A stretch of DNA of 64,000 nt, from the NCBI GenBank assembly GCA_964035545.1, contig OZ037768.1:22026819-22090818 (forward strand), written 5' to 3'. The notes below the pieces were generated by a model. It was not told the DNA's origin. It ran no database searches and saw nothing but the letters and a program-made list of their open reading frames with translations. This DNA comes from Bugula neritina. Its lineage: Eukaryota > Bryozoa > Gymnolaemata > Cheilostomatida > Bugulidae. Both the position numbers and the translations under genes were made by a program. Numbering within the stretch: position 1 is the first letter of the stretch; each line of letters opens with the position of its first letter. This document shows, piece after piece, positions 20,268 to 35,849 of this stretch.

Positions 20268-23047
20268 ATGCGGCTAAGAGTAACAGACACAGTATTGTTG
20301 GCATCTATAAACATTATATTTACATACGCAGCTGATAGATTTACGCTGAGGCAACGCATACAAGACCTGGTGGAGTTCAAAAGATCTGTAGTTATGTCTA
20401 GAAATAGTAACAGTGACTTTAACAATGTATACTCAAGGACGTCATCGGAAATAGCACAATCAGTAGAAGACAGTTTGTTTAGAAAATTAATATTGGGTAA
20501 GATTCGAAACTTCTGTTGTTGATAATAAGTTTAGGTCAATACTAATAGAATTATATGCCTTTCGAAGCATAGTATGTATATAATAATATAATATAAATAG
20601 CATAAATATTATGATTATTTATTACACAATTGCTTTTATGTAGGAAATTGTCATTTTGCCCAAATTTTATTGTATTATTGTACTACATTTTTTTGAAATA
20701 GCACATTCGCCGAAAATATATTTGCACTATAATGATATATCATGTTATATTAATGACTGTTGTAAACATTTTCAGTATTGCTAGTCTATATAATGAATTA
20801 TTACGATTTTATAACTTATTCCAGCCACTTATCACGTGTGCAACATTTTCCTGATTTATATGATAACATATGCTAATCGGTTGCAGGTAAACCATCAGTA
20901 GACATTGTAATACTGCTTGATGGAAGTGCAACCATGGGCCATTCCGGTTTCCGTACAGCCAAGAAGTTTCTTGCAGTGAGTATCTTGTCTGTGTCTAATA
21001 AAGGACAAAATATATTCCTGTCGCACAGCAGCTAAAAAGTGCAAGTTGCAGACGAAATATTCTAATTAAATTATATAATTATATTATATTTATTGCATTA
21101 TTTTAGCGGCTCATTAACCTAATGCCCGAAGAGCAATTTGAAGATGGATCTATAAAAGTGGCCATGTTAACTTATTCGCTGAGCATAGACGTTTCGTTGG
21201 TGTTTGGCTTTTCCTGGGAACCCAGTGGGCGGGGAGATGTGAAAAAAGCTATAAAGCGGACTGAGTTTTTAGGTAAGACTAGGCAGTATATTGTGGGGGT
21301 TTATAGAGTCGCCCTTTCTATAGACCAAAGGGTATGTCAGTCTCAACTCTTAGCCAGGGTTTTTTAATGCAAAGGTCATCGTGGTAGGGTTTATAATGAA
21401 CACAGCTTTTCGTCTCAAACTTATATAGATATTTAAAAGTGCCTCGGGCAACAAATGTCCTTTTGTCGGAAGCGTGATAAAGTAATGATCTTATTATAAC
21501 AAAAGTGGAGCTCTAAATTCCATCCTATGAATTTATTCATCAGGTACTTTTGTTTGGTTTTTCATTCAATGGAAGTTTTTTTGCACCCAAACAATGGATC
21601 TGTCTGGGTATGCTAATCCTGATGACAATAACTTTCTCTGAATGGCATAATTTGATGATTTGTTAAGAAAAATGAGTTCTGCACATTCAATTCAATAGCT
21701 TTATATACTGGGCAGTGGTGGTTGTATTGCTTTACCAAAAACCTGATTTCCAAATAAGTTGGCCAGTCTTATGGTTGGTATTAGAATGAATGATGAATCA
21801 TGATTGTTTGTGTCCTTCATTATTAGAATTCTAATTGACCAGCTTTTTAATTGTACAACTGGTGTACTTGGTAAAAGCCACATGTTTTGCATACCGGCAA
21901 GCAGGTCTTTTGTGCAACTGAATAGGGGGTTTAATCTCAAAACCATTATTTTTGGTCAGTTGTTTGGTAAATGATCCCCTCAAAACATGAGAAATTACAT
22001 GTTAACTGATGCAACTAGTCTGTGAAAATCTGTGTCAGGCAGAAGCGCATATCCTGTCCAGCAGACAGTCTGGATGGCAGTTGATGCTATCTACAATAGC
22101 CAGTGTCCAGTGTCCACTACCAGTCCCTTATTTTGACTGGACTGACCGTAATTAACTCCATTCATATCCCAGCAACTGCATCATTCAATTTCGTATGCCT
22201 CAGGCTACAACTTAACACATGCTGGCAAGGTGCCCAGACTAGATCCGGAATTCTTTCTTAATATGATAATTAAACTGTTTGAGTAGTAATTTACGGACTA
22301 GAAACAGGTTAATGAACTTAATTCATTTTAAAGCCAGACTATTAGCTATAAATAACTAAGTCTGAGAATTTGGACTACATTTACTAGAAGCCCCTCAACT
22401 ATTTGACAATGTAAACTAAAATTGTGAAGTCAACGAGTAGAGTTCAAACACACGATTGACATGTAAACATTAATATATTTGTAGATGACTATGAAAATCA
22501 CGGAGCAAGTGCCCTTTTGTGGGCTAATTCCATATTCGAAACGAGTAACAGAACGTCATCAAATGATACGAATAAAATTTTACTATACGCCACAAATGGT
22601 CAAATCACAGACACCGACCTTTTTCCAACAGCAAAGGAAAACTCTGTAGCATTTGTCAGCAAACAACTCCGAAATAAAGGTAAGAAGAATTATTATATGC
22701 AAAATGATATTATGTAATGATTAATTAAAGCATACATGGTGTAAAACAGTATCGGTGATATCATGTATAAGTCTTTTTTGAAATAATTTAGCTTAGTCAT
22801 CATATATCATTTTTTAGAATATACAACATTGAAGATAGTATTTCCTTTAAAAGTTATAATTTATACAAGTAATTGTATTCTTGCAGGTTACAAGATGTTC
22901 ACAATAGTACCAGGAACAAATGTAAACCGTGGTATAATAAACGACATAGCCTCAGAGCCAAAGGAAGATTTTATCATCCCTGTGGTCAACTCACACTCAT
23001 TAGAAGAAATAGCTTCTGACTTAAAATCACTGCTAAGACATTTGTAA
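20268..23047 (+). CDS. Secreted single VWA domain protein with degenerate MIDAS (VWA-2)
   Basis: Exons 20268-20496, 20887-20975, 21107-21272, 22485-22679 and 22887-23047 join with phases 1,0,1,1 to 279 residues. A signal peptide (about residues 1-21, ending TYAA) and one VWA domain (about 82-270) match VWA-1 in order and length. The exon 3 products align without gaps over the first 24 residues (TWIDILDEEDF versus RLINLMPEEQF). The first MIDAS loop is DGSAT (88-92). The Thr of the second loop is replaced by Asn166 and the third-loop Asp by Asn199 in ATNG, so normal metal-dependent ligand binding is doubtful. Reading frame and splice sites are intact, which argues for a diverged functional gene rather than a pseudogene. 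Family assignment is firm; the binding partner is unknown. Confidence 0.87.
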
Positions 23048-23409
23048 CACTAACTAAAGCAGTTTGTATTACAAAACTCATCAGCATAGCCTTTTGCGCC
23101 AGTCTTTAGAAAAATAGGGAAACACGTATAATTTCACACTGTACAGGTAGACTATATTCTCTTATTGTGAAACCTGTGTTTTCAATGTTATTTATTGCCA
23201 AATTACAGTATTAACATAATAGTTATTTAAATCAATTATATTTATTTTTGTACATAGAAGCATTTTAGAGTTGGTATACTAATTATAATTTAGATTTATT
23301 ATTGTTTCTTGTCTGTACATAGTGTTGTGTATAGCTACGAGTTTTATGCTCAATTACATCTGTTCTGTATATTTTCATAATAATAGTACAACAGACTAAA
23401 ATGTCACAT

Positions 23410-23430
23410 AATAAATATAGTACAAATAAA
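23410..23430 (+). terminator. Candidate poly(A) signals of VWA-2
   Basis: Two AATAAA hexamers, 23410-23415 and 23425-23430, lie about 365-380 bases after the VWA-2 stop codon. Confidence 0.4.
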
Positions 23431-23529
23431 ATAACATGCATAACATTATTTTCTTCAAATTATGAACAAATTTAGCAGTATACTTCTATATAAATTAAAT
23501 GCATAAATAATTACTTCCACATGTGTTAA

Positions 23530-23534
<5 letters not shown>

Positions 23535-23606
<72 letters not shown>
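23535..23606. repeat. (AT)n microsatellite
   Basis: About 36 uninterrupted AT dinucleotides. Confidence 0.97.
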
Positions 23607-23609
<3 letters not shown>

Positions 23610-26600
23610 TCTGTTAACACTTTCTATGGTGACCATTAAATACCACTTTCAATAAATTACCAAAAATACTTAATTTAAGTCCCAATATTTAAAACATGAA
23701 TTTGCAATCAGCCATTTCAAGAAATAATTTGTTTACGCATGAAAACTGTACCAAGTTTAGCACTTGTTCACACATTAGCCATTCCTATTCCTGATTCATT
23801 TAATTTGTCTTGCAAAGCTTTAAGCAAAATTCAATCAATCATGGCTGTGTTTTAAATTTATTGCTTCTGTAAAGGCACTGAATGCATGACGAATAACTTG
23901 ACTTGCTAAAACAAGTGTTTAAAACTGTCTATTAAACTAGAGTAAATTTTCAGATGTTTTCAAATAATTTCTAAATTTGTTTTACAGTTAAGGTATAAAA
24001 TAGCAGTAAAATTGGCACGTATGGCTATAATAAGCTATACTCCCATAATAGGCATATAATTATGTAATAACAATTCAGTCTGATTGTATTGATTGCATAA
24101 TATTCTGAAACAGAAAACAAGGTCTGCGTGTACTATTATTAACCTTGAGTGTGATTTAATATTGATTGATTGATAGAATTTATTTCCCTGGCAGCATAGG
24201 CGTCTAGACGATGTGTCATCGACTAAATAATGAGGCTGTAACTCAATGCCAGACTGTGATAATGCAATTGTTCGCTGCTTGCACCAATTTAGATTCATTT
24301 GCATAACATTATGTTGCTATGCAAACGTAGTATTAGTCACGCTTGTTATTTAGTATAAAGGCATGAAAAAGAGGCTGACACTGCATTATCCAAAAATATA
24401 TAAATGTGCTTTTTTTTTGGGGTAGATATCGATTCAGCCAGTTGTGGTGGTTTGAGCCATGTTCAACTCATAGTTTATACTTTATAGCTATACATGATGA
24501 TGTACAAGCTTGCTATACAGTTTATTTAATAATGACGTGTATAATACGTCAGTACTATAATTAAACTATTATCTTACTACATTGCAAATAAGTATCATTT
24601 TATTAAGCAGGAAATTAATTTTATCATAAATAACTCTTTTACTTTGGGATTATTTGGATGACATGAAATAACATCCTCCTAATCACACAATAACTTGATG
24701 TAATAGTATCATATTCTATCACTAGCTATTTAGTATTTGAGAAATTTTGTATGCATATGGTTTTCATCGTATAAATTAAAATTTTATGAATAAAAACAGA
24801 GTACATTGAAAATATTTTTACAAATGCAAACCACCTTAATAATCTATAGCAAATAAATTTAGAATAATTTATTCTTATAAAAAGACCCATTCTGAAAGTT
24901 CCTTTTATTTGAGACATTGACTAATGGTAGTAAAAACCAAATCAGTAGCATATTGTAATTTTGACAGCATGCATGTTTGCTCTCCATCTAGTTTAAATAG
25001 TTTTAATTTTTTCAGCAAGATGCGTTGTTAAAAGTTACATGAGATATGACTCTTTGTTGGGAAAACAACCGCTATTAACTTCTGTAACCTTTTCCAATGC
25101 TATATAAATGGTAAATTTCAACAAGTATTTGAGGTAGTAGTAAAACCTTTTTATGAATGAGATGTGGTCTATGCGTGTTGAAAAAATCAGTCATAATAGA
25201 GAGTAAATATTTACTTTGTGTCTGCCCCTATATACTCAGTTGCAGTGAAGTTATTGTACCAGAACAATGAATATTAAAACTACACACAAAGAGTAAGTCT
25301 GCTAGTAGATTATACGCTTTGCACTTTTGGTGTAGTCTATTACCTAAACTAGTGAAAAATGCATTATTTCACACTAAAAACACGAGTGATGAGCCCTAAA
25401 TACACATACATATGTGTATATTTACACTGTTCTTCACCCTTCACCTCTCTTATTTGCATAAACTGTCTGATAGTCGTGTACTCAAGTGTCTAAGATGATT
25501 AACAATCGTCTGATGTTAGAGATGCTCAATGACTGATGATTTTAGTCTGAGTGATCATTGACTCTTTGAAATACAGTAATGAAGAGGTAGAGATGATAAG
25601 CTACCCAGTCTACCTATGTCAAGTGGTTCGTGCAAGGAGTGTAGAGCCAGAACACGTCTGCTACACTCACATTTTTGTCCTACATCTCATCTTTTAATAG
25701 TTTTATAAACTATGATATTGAGTATAAGACAGATCATATAAGTTTTGTTTAGGACATGCATTATTTGATAACGGAACTTTTAAAAAGATAAGAATTTGAA
25801 TGATTCTTTATATTCGTTATCATTACACTCACAAATTGTAACTCCATGTAAAAGCTGAAGGTCACCATCTGTTTGTAGCCTATATATTGCCTTCCATGAC
25901 TGAATTGCGGTGGAGTAGATTGCAGGCACAATTCAACCATCCAGCCTACATTAGCTTATTTTGGCGAGGCTCATATATACTCAACATGGAATTGGATTAT
26001 TTTGGCTTGCAGGCTTACATTGTATTTGAAAAGTATAGGTCATTCCACGGCACTCAGATAAAACAATACCATGTTCTATGGCATTCAGAAAAGATATCAC
26101 TTTTTAAACTACACCAAATCATTAGAAGGTAGCCTGTAATATTATTTTTGTTGTCTGAAATGCCATGGGACGACATAAAGACCTCCAAACTTTGAACCAT
26201 AAAAATAGCCAGATATCCTGCCATTGAATTGTGAACTATAATATTTTTTCGTATTTTAGCTGATTACTTTTTTTTAGTTTTGCCAATAAGATTCTCATTT
26301 AAGTTTGGTCTGCAGCAAACGTATTGGCAGCCATTCTATTGATGGCTATTAATTAACTTTATTAAAAAAGCAACACATTTCTATTGTCATTCTATTATTA
26401 GCTATAATTCTCATTTCACATATACAACTTGGCATAAAATTCAAATTTGGTTAATTTGGTAAGAACCACATTTAGATACATTCTTGTCATTGCCAATTTA
26501 GAAAGAAAAATTAGAGGTAAAATTGTTTTATTGCTTAAAATGTGCACACCAGATTTATAACATTTCTGCATTGTGCTTAATTAATATTAGAACTGCATAA

Positions 26601-28150
26601 ATATAACAACCATGGGCAATCAGGGTTTGAACATTGTATCAATAAGTTAAAGAGACTCTATTGGAGTTGAAATGAGTGCATTGTTCTGGTGATGACCAGA
26701 TAATCCTAGCCGCTGCTAAAACTTATCTAGCTGGAATGATCACGTCCTTAGCTTAGATTCTTAGCTTGTCATCACTCAATTGTAAGCAGCTTTAGCTTGT
26801 TATTCCTTTATAAACTTATCCCACGCTTGAAAAGCCAATTGCTTATAGTGAGATCAAAACTTATAGCGATAGCTCAAAGCCCCTTGGAAGTTGTGTTACC
26901 ACAAATTGAGCACATTTTTCCATCTACTAGAATGTCTATTTGTGAACATGTGCTTTACTATATCTTGTGGTATTAAGCTAATATTGTTTAATTATTGAAA
27001 CAGAAGGAGTCTAATTTCAATTCCAGTTGACTGAAATTTTGAAACTGTAATTTCTCAAAGAGTTGTCTTTCCTTGTCCTAATTATACAATCACCATTAAT
27101 ACTAGAGCAAACCACTTTGGAAGAGCTCACAGGCTATTACAGCCACTGGCTTAGCGTTTAGTACAGAAAGATGCTTTCTACGACTATTGTATTTAGAGAG
27201 AAATGTTTTAAAGTCATCTTATTTCAGTTTTAGCTGTCAAAGAAACAATTAAAAAAGCAGTCAGCTACTTTATGGTATTTTCTCTTGTATTTGTGCCATA
27301 TATGCTTTGTATTTCATATACTAAGCAAGTGATACACGTGTTTATTATGGTAAACAATAAAGGACCGTTCAGTGAAGCTTTCCCTACACATTTTCAAATA
27401 ACCCAGGCTCTGCTTTAATACACAGCATGAGCTATAATGATTTTTGAGGCTGTGTATTATGAGCAATTTGAAACATTCAACAAATATGCTTATATGATGA
27501 TGCAATGATGTAGCTAATTGTTGTATATTATTTAACGTTAAATGATAAATTGATAAATAAATGAAATTAAAAAAGTTAGTTAATTAGCAAAGTAAACTCA
27601 ATTGCATGCTGAATTCCTAATTTTTCAAGTAGCTAAGCTGTGAGAAAACTTATACAAATTCATAACATGTCAGGTAATGATAGCCCTAAGCTCACACACA
27701 ACATGTTGAAAACATCAAATGTATTTGATATAGGTTGCAGTAGCTGCTAATTGCAAGCAAAATGAGGAGGTAGTGCTAATTTCCAAACTAGTGCCAGGGT
27801 ACTATATCTGTGGCAACGTGAAATATATAAAACTCAAATTAGGTGATTAAAAGAAGATTTAGCAGAAACGATTTGTTACTAATTAGTCTTTTTAATTTTC
27901 AAACAATGTTTCTATCTCTGTGTTTAAACACACATTTTGCTATAAATAAACATTTGGCATTCCCATGTGAATACAATATAAACACAAGAGTTCAAAATTT
28001 GACAATAGTAGCAGCTTTCAAATAATTCTTGCATAACAAAGCTTCAAAACCATGACCTGGGAAATTTAAGAAACCAAAGTTTTGTTTGTTAAAATCAGTG
28101 ATTTGTCATGCATTTGCATGCAACTAGCATTTGTTTACTATCAGTTTTAG

Positions 28151-28360
28151 AGAGCAGCTGTGGTCTAGGGGGTCTATAATAGTTAATTCGGGCTATGGGT
28201 TCAATCCTCAGTCAAGGCTATTTGTGATATTAGGAAGAGCTTACAGTCATAATTGCTCCTGTGCCACATATGAATAAGTTCTTAGCCCACATCTTTAAAA
28301 AAAAACTTTTCCATCAGGGGTTTCTCACAGGGATAGTGACTATAAACTTGTGTGAGTTTT
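28151..28360 (+). mobile_element. tRNA-derived SINE, old copy
   Basis: It has the same family and length as 45547-45760. Shared blocks include AGCAGCYGTGGT at the 5' end, GGTTCAATCCT (B box), GGAAGAGC, CAGTCATA-TTGCTCC, CTTAGCCC and TTCTCACAGGGATAGTGAC near the 3' end. The A-box region is mutated, and no intact target duplication remains (TATCAGTTTTA versus TATCATAGGTTTTA at best), so the insertion is old. Confidence 0.85.
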
Positions 28361-29603
28361 CATTTATCATAGGTTTTAATTTTATTTATCACTAGAAATA
28401 ATTGAAAATATTATAAGATGTAATTAGACAATGTTATTAAATGAATTGGCCATGGCAGAAAGTGAGAAGATAAAAAATAGTTCAATGACCTTGAGTATTG
28501 ACCTAGGATGTGGTCAATGCCATTGTTACAATGGTAGCAACCTAATGAGTTTAAGATAAGAAAGCACAGTCACAGCTAGCTAGCAATGTGGCATTGTTTC
28601 AGCATAGTCTAAGGTTATACAAATGTGTGGGAGCAGTAACACAATATTTATACGCCCTTCCAAAATATTTTTTCAGTTAGAAATGACTCATTAATGAGTT
28701 TTTAATTATTTTATCATTCAATATTTAGAACAATCAATTTCATTTGCCAAAAAGCTTCTTTTTTGTTGTTGCAAAATTAGATTTCGCATAAAATCAAATC
28801 AGTGGACTTGCAGTTGGTGTCCCAATTAATGCCCATCTGCTACAATAGAATACATGTTTGTGAAGTGAAGTGCATTGTAGGGGGGCATTGTCATAAAAAG
28901 TATGCTATGTGAATAAAACAATAGCTATAACCATTGCTATTATACTGCATGGCTATGTGAAAATCAACATGCATTATGCTTTATAGTCAGTTGCATGCTA
29001 CTCACGTGCATGTGGTTCTGTTGAAAACCATTAGCTGGAAGACTCATGTCACATTTTCACTTACAGTTGAACTTCTGGTCAATCTTATACACATTTATGA
29101 TGTAAAAAACATGTTTTATTGCTTGTACAGTTATTAATTATTATTTTGTCGATAGTTTTTATACAAAGTAGTTATCACAACTAATAAGTTTGTTGGTAGA
29201 GATGCATTCACTTTAGCTACACATTGCAGCACAATTTACAAAACGATTAAAGTGTCCTTACAGTAAGCACAAATTTATAAATCAAAGTTTCTTTTGTTTT
29301 CATCACAACTTCTAGTACCCCAGACAAGGTTGTGTATTCCTCGTGGATTCAAAAGCACCAGATATACACGCTTACACACACATGTGCTTGTATAAGGCCC
29401 TAAAATGTTGGTCCGAAATAGCATCTACTTTCTTGCTTTCTTCATGCATGAGTTGCTTACAACACTGAGTGTATAAGAATCGTGTGATAGTAGTGGACAA
29501 CTGGGTGATCGCTTTATTGATTTAGTCATATTTATAGCATAATATACCTGCTGTGAAAACATTCACTGGCAATAATATTAACACATGTGAAGGTTGTAAA
29601 TAT

Positions 29604-29609
29604 TTTATT
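29604..29609 (-). terminator. Candidate poly(A) signal of SEC61B
   Basis: AATAAA on the minus strand about 195 bases after the SEC61B stop. A second copy lies at 29513-29518. Confidence 0.35.
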
Positions 29610-29801
29610 TAAAAATTAAAACTTAAGAATAATTATTGCATATTAAGAACAGTATTATTGGCATAAAAGACATCATATCGGCATATTATATAAAATTATA
29701 TTGTCCTATTCACATAATGATATTTCAACAACTGAGAAAACAATAAATAATGTTTTAATGCTTTCCATGTGGAAGGTAACTTTGAAGGATGGATTGGACT
29801 A

Positions 29802-31658
<1,857 letters not shown>

Positions 31659-32595
31659 GATTGTACTTTTTCACAGATAGTATTACTTTGTGACACTAGA
31701 AGACAAGCCTACAAAACAAGCTCATTGTTATAATTATCTAAAGGCTTGACGATAAAGTTGTTGATGCTGGTAAAAGGACTCGGTATAAATATTTTGCGTG
31801 TATAATTCCACTTTTGAGAGTTTGACCTATTTAGTATTTTGCATAATTACAATACAATTTCACTAGAAGCTTCAAGAACAGCTAGTAACAATACAAGTGT
31901 GAATAGCGATATTTGATAGAGCATAAATTAACAAGTAACACAAGTTGAAGTTGACAAAAGCGTTATCATAATCATTATTACAATTAGTAATACACTGACT
32001 AAATCTAAAAATGTTTTAAACCAAGACTCTCATATTACGAATTTGATACTTCCAATTCAATGCTTGATGGCTATAGTATACTATTAAAAGAAAATACAAT
32101 GAGTTTTAAAATATCTTATCAAAAGTGACTTATAGTTATTTTACTTATTTTATTTGGCAAAAAAAAATAGTCATAGTGATCCATTTGTTTTTAGTCATCT
32201 ATTTTAACCCATAATGGCAAAAAATCAAAGATAATTGAATTTAATATAAATATTCAATAATAATTTACTAAATTAATAATCTTAAATAATTAAACTTACC
32301 AAGTCTAATAGTTTAATAACTAGCTTTCAACCAGACTTAGTTAGTGTGAGCATACTCATAAGTGTATTTGTAAGTAAATATTTACAATTATCATCTCGAA
32401 TAATCGAAATAATAAACATAATTATTATTATAATAATTCGGTGATACCTGTCAAAATTTTCCCCACTAAACCACCCCGTTGGGTTAAAGGAGTGTGCTAC
32501 ACTTTTAATGAAGGGCTAAATTATGCATCTGTAGTCAGTAAATAAATATTCAAAAATAATTAACAGTGAATCTAGAACAAGCCTGGTTGGCCTGT
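31659..32595. other. SEC61B upstream region
   Basis: This should hold the promoter and 5' UTR of SEC61B. I see no TATA box, CpG cluster or other diagnostic motif, and no gene. Confidence 0.4.
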
Positions 32596-32599
32596 CTGT

Positions 32600-33083
32600 G
32601 GGAAGAATGGAGTATGGGGCCAATCCAATATTCAAGTTTTTAATTGTTTGTGATAGAAAACTATTGTAATATTTATTTTGGTTAGCACTGACTGAGCGCG
32701 GTACTCCTTGAGCCTGAGACCTAGTCTGAACTGTTGACGATACTTGTTTAGACAGGTATTCATATGATTCAGTTGGCTGAAATCTGGAAAAACAGACAGA
32801 TTCGTTCATTTCTTCTTTTGGATGCTAGTAATTTTATTTCAAGTTTATCCATAGTTGAGTTCAAATCTTTCTGTCCTTTAATGCTGCATATGAAGAGAAC
32901 ACCATCTGATGGAACACCTTCCTGGCAATGCAACTTTTACAATTTTGGCCCCAAACAATACAAGCATACTCTAGAAGTAGATGTGCTAGGCAAACAAGTC
33001 TTATACGCGAGCAAACGAGCATGCTGTGGCACCGAGTGGAGCGCTTTTCTAATCCTTTCAAGTTGTTCTTTGGCAACACTCAT
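32600..33083 (-). mobile_element. Decayed LINE reverse-transcriptase C-terminus
   Basis: Reading the minus strand from about 33083, one frame gives KEQLERIRKALHSVPQHAR then LLAYKTCL. A second frame, after a frameshift near 33010, gives AHLLLEYACIVWGQN. This is the order of the well-known C-terminal motif of jockey/CR1-like reverse transcriptases (AYKTLVRP-LEYAS-VW). Further down, NKYYNSFLSQTIKNLN matches the conserved tail (N-YKNSFFPRTI-WN). Several stops and at least one frameshift break it. Only the 3' end of the element is present, as expected for 5'-truncated LINE insertions. It is inactive. Confidence 0.8.
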
Positions 33084-33529
33084 GCTGATATCTAAGTTAT
33101 GGTGAGTTTATGATTATCATCATGATAATCATATTTATAAAAACAATAATGATAGCCATAGTTGATAATGATTCGATGCAAGACTGAGACTCACTTTTAA
33201 AGAGTCGGTGAAACTTAGTTAATAAGTGAACAAGATATTTAATTTTATAATCAACTCATAATATAATTTATTATTGCAATAACGCATTATCATAATCATA
33301 TTTTATTATAATGATAACCATAAATATAATAACTATTGATGAATATCAATACGAATAACATTAACTATAATATAACATTTACTTTTATAATAAAATAAAT
33401 GATATAAATAAAAATATAAAATTTAAAATATAAAAATGATTAAACCAACTCATCAAGTATTAACGTACACTTACAGTGAACGGTGCACCGTCAGTGTGAG
33501 TGTCACTACACCGTGAAACTTATACTGAA

Positions 33530-33740
33530 AGAAAATCAGTATGAGTATCAATATCAGTATGAGATTGAGTATCACAATCACAATGCCAGTTTCAAAGTGA
33601 GTGACATTTACAATCAATGAATATGATATTGTCAATCACAATGTGAATGAGCATCAGTATGACTATCAGTATTACTATTAGTATTACTATGAGTATGACT
33701 ATGACAGTATGACTAAAACTATGATGTATGAGATTGAGAA
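33530..33740. repeat. Degenerate hexamer repeat (AGTATN)
   Basis: Variants of AGTATG, AGTATC, ACTATC and AATATG follow each other with a loose six-base period. The minus strand reads as alternating Ile/Val/Leu codons, an artefact of the repeat. Confidence 0.7.
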
Positions 33741-34639
33741 ACAGAATGAATATGAGTAAATTACTAAAAGCAAATGTAATGATAAACTTAAAAGTAAAAC
33801 CAGGCGGCAGGCACAGCACAATGACAAACTCAAACTGAAACTGCTCAGCTTTTATAAGTTATTTTAAATTTGACGTGTAGAATCTATATTAATTTTATTT
33901 TATGCGGTCTAATTAATATTAATTGACTTGCTTAGCTTATTACAGTTACTACTAGTACTACTACTAATACTACTACTAGTACAGCTTTCGAATCGCCTGC
34001 AACCTTTGGTTTTATTTTCAGTTAATTAAATAAAAGTATTTAAAACTCGGAACCGGAAATTAAATTGTGCATAAAAGCAATGTGTTTATACAGATAGAGT
34101 ACGTGGAAACAACGCATTACACAAATAACAGTGTATTTTTTGGCAATATTCACTATCAAAATATTACTAAAATTTCAGTTATTTTAGCAAGTTTATACTG
34201 TATTCTTAAAACTGCAAAATGTTTGAAAAATCAACTCAGATCATAAACCGTCAAAGTATTTTCAAGAGAAAATAACTCTAAAAAGCCCGAAGTTCTAATT
34301 TTGAAAAACCCAGCTAAACTGAAAATTCAACTGAAAGTCAGTGTGAGTGTAGTAGTGCTGTCCTTGGGTCAAACAAATTGAAATTCTGCAGTCAGAATTG
34401 TAGATTAATAAAAGCACTAAAACTTGCAAATTGTAGCTGTTCTTGTCATTTTAAAAAAATCACCCTGCCAAATCAATTTTATGATGTACTTAAATGAGGA
34501 TAAATAAAGAAGTATGTTCATTTTGATTTTAATACTTAGAAAATTAAATATTTGATTTTATATTAATATTAAATTAATTTATTCAATATATAAAATAATA
34601 ATATTATTATTAATAATTAATAAACAATAATGATAATTT

Positions 34640-34760
34640 TAATTTGTATTTTTTCATAATCATGATACTCAATATCATAATGATAATCATGGTCATAGTG
34701 ATACCCCATATATTTATAAGTATCATTATCATAATCATTATCATTATGATTATTATAATT
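34640..34760. repeat. Degenerate (ATAATC/ATTATC)n repeat
   Basis: Diverged TCATAATGATAATCATGG-type words with much local palindromy. The same vocabulary appears around 33110-33140 and 9780-10700. Confidence 0.55.
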
Positions 34761-35849
34761 TTATCAATTTATATTGAATTTATTCTTGCACATTTTCATT
34801 TTGAAATACTATTTTATTTTTAGTGTTCAAGTTGAAGCATATTTTTAATTTATCCTAATTTTAAGTTTAGCAGTTTGAGATTTAGATTGGGTTTATGTTG
34901 TCATTAAAATTTATTGATTAGGCTTACACTTACAGTTACTCTTAGTGATGTTATACTTATAGTCAAACTATTAGTATTAACTAATTTTTATAGTTGATGT
35001 TGTCCTTATACATATAGTGATAGTTATGCTTAAAGTGCAGTATGAGTATTTGAATGAATATGAAAATAAATGAACTTTTAGTATAAGGTTTGCTACTACT
35101 TTTGAATCTGCTCATTGAATCATTTAGTAACTCTAAGACTTTGGTTTAATAGCCTTAAAATTATGTTTGTTAGCAGAGCTGAGTTGAAGTCAAAGCAAGC
35201 CAAGTTAATGGCCCATGACTTAAATAAAAATATCAAGTCAAAGTAAGTAAAGATTATCACATTAATCAGCTAAAGTTAAAAAAATTCAACTTCTTGCATC
35301 ACCAGGTATTAAAGTCTACACAATTTGGATTAATGTATTAATGTAATGTCAACAGTAGATTAAAATCACCATACAGTCGAACAAAGACAGTTTAACCATG
35401 TTGAGAATTTTTTTATTAACATTTACGATGTGCCCTGTTTTATTTTGTCAAAAAATAATTACTAATCAAATTTAAGGACTATTGATAAAATAAAACAATT
35501 GTCATTGTGATATTTATATTTGATCCTATGGCTTATTACAGTAACTACTACTGGATGGCAGCTAGGCTGTTTTACATTTCGTTTGGTTTTTTGTATTGTT
35601 TACACACCTTATAAATACAGTTGAATTATCCAAATATACCTTGGCTATGTTTCTATACACAACATTTTTATGTCTTTTGGATTAACTTTTTACTATTTGT
35701 ATGGTAAATTTTTGCTGAAGATTTATGAAGACATGTATTTATGTATTCATCTAAATTTATGGTTTTCTGTAGATTTATCTTTCATATAAGCTCATGATGT
35801 TGACCAAAGCAGTAAACATGCTGTCCTAAGCGCCTCGATTGAGTCTGAA

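Larger units (their letters stand above)
23431..29500. other. 6-kb intergenic desert
   Basis: No exon chain, RNA gene or long open frame was found on either strand. It contains the (AT)n tract at 23535-23606 and an old SINE copy at 28151-28360. The remainder is AT-rich sequence without visible structure. Confidence 0.5.
33090..35849. other. AT-rich intergenic region upstream of PDPR
   Basis: No gene seen. Two patches of diverged six-base simple sequence (33530-33740 and 34640-34760) stand out. No clear core promoter motif for PDPR is visible before 35850. Confidence 0.45.

Noticed and set aside
25887-26132. 81-codon plus-strand open frame
   Set aside because: No recognisable motif, partner exons or promoter; chance length in AT-rich DNA.
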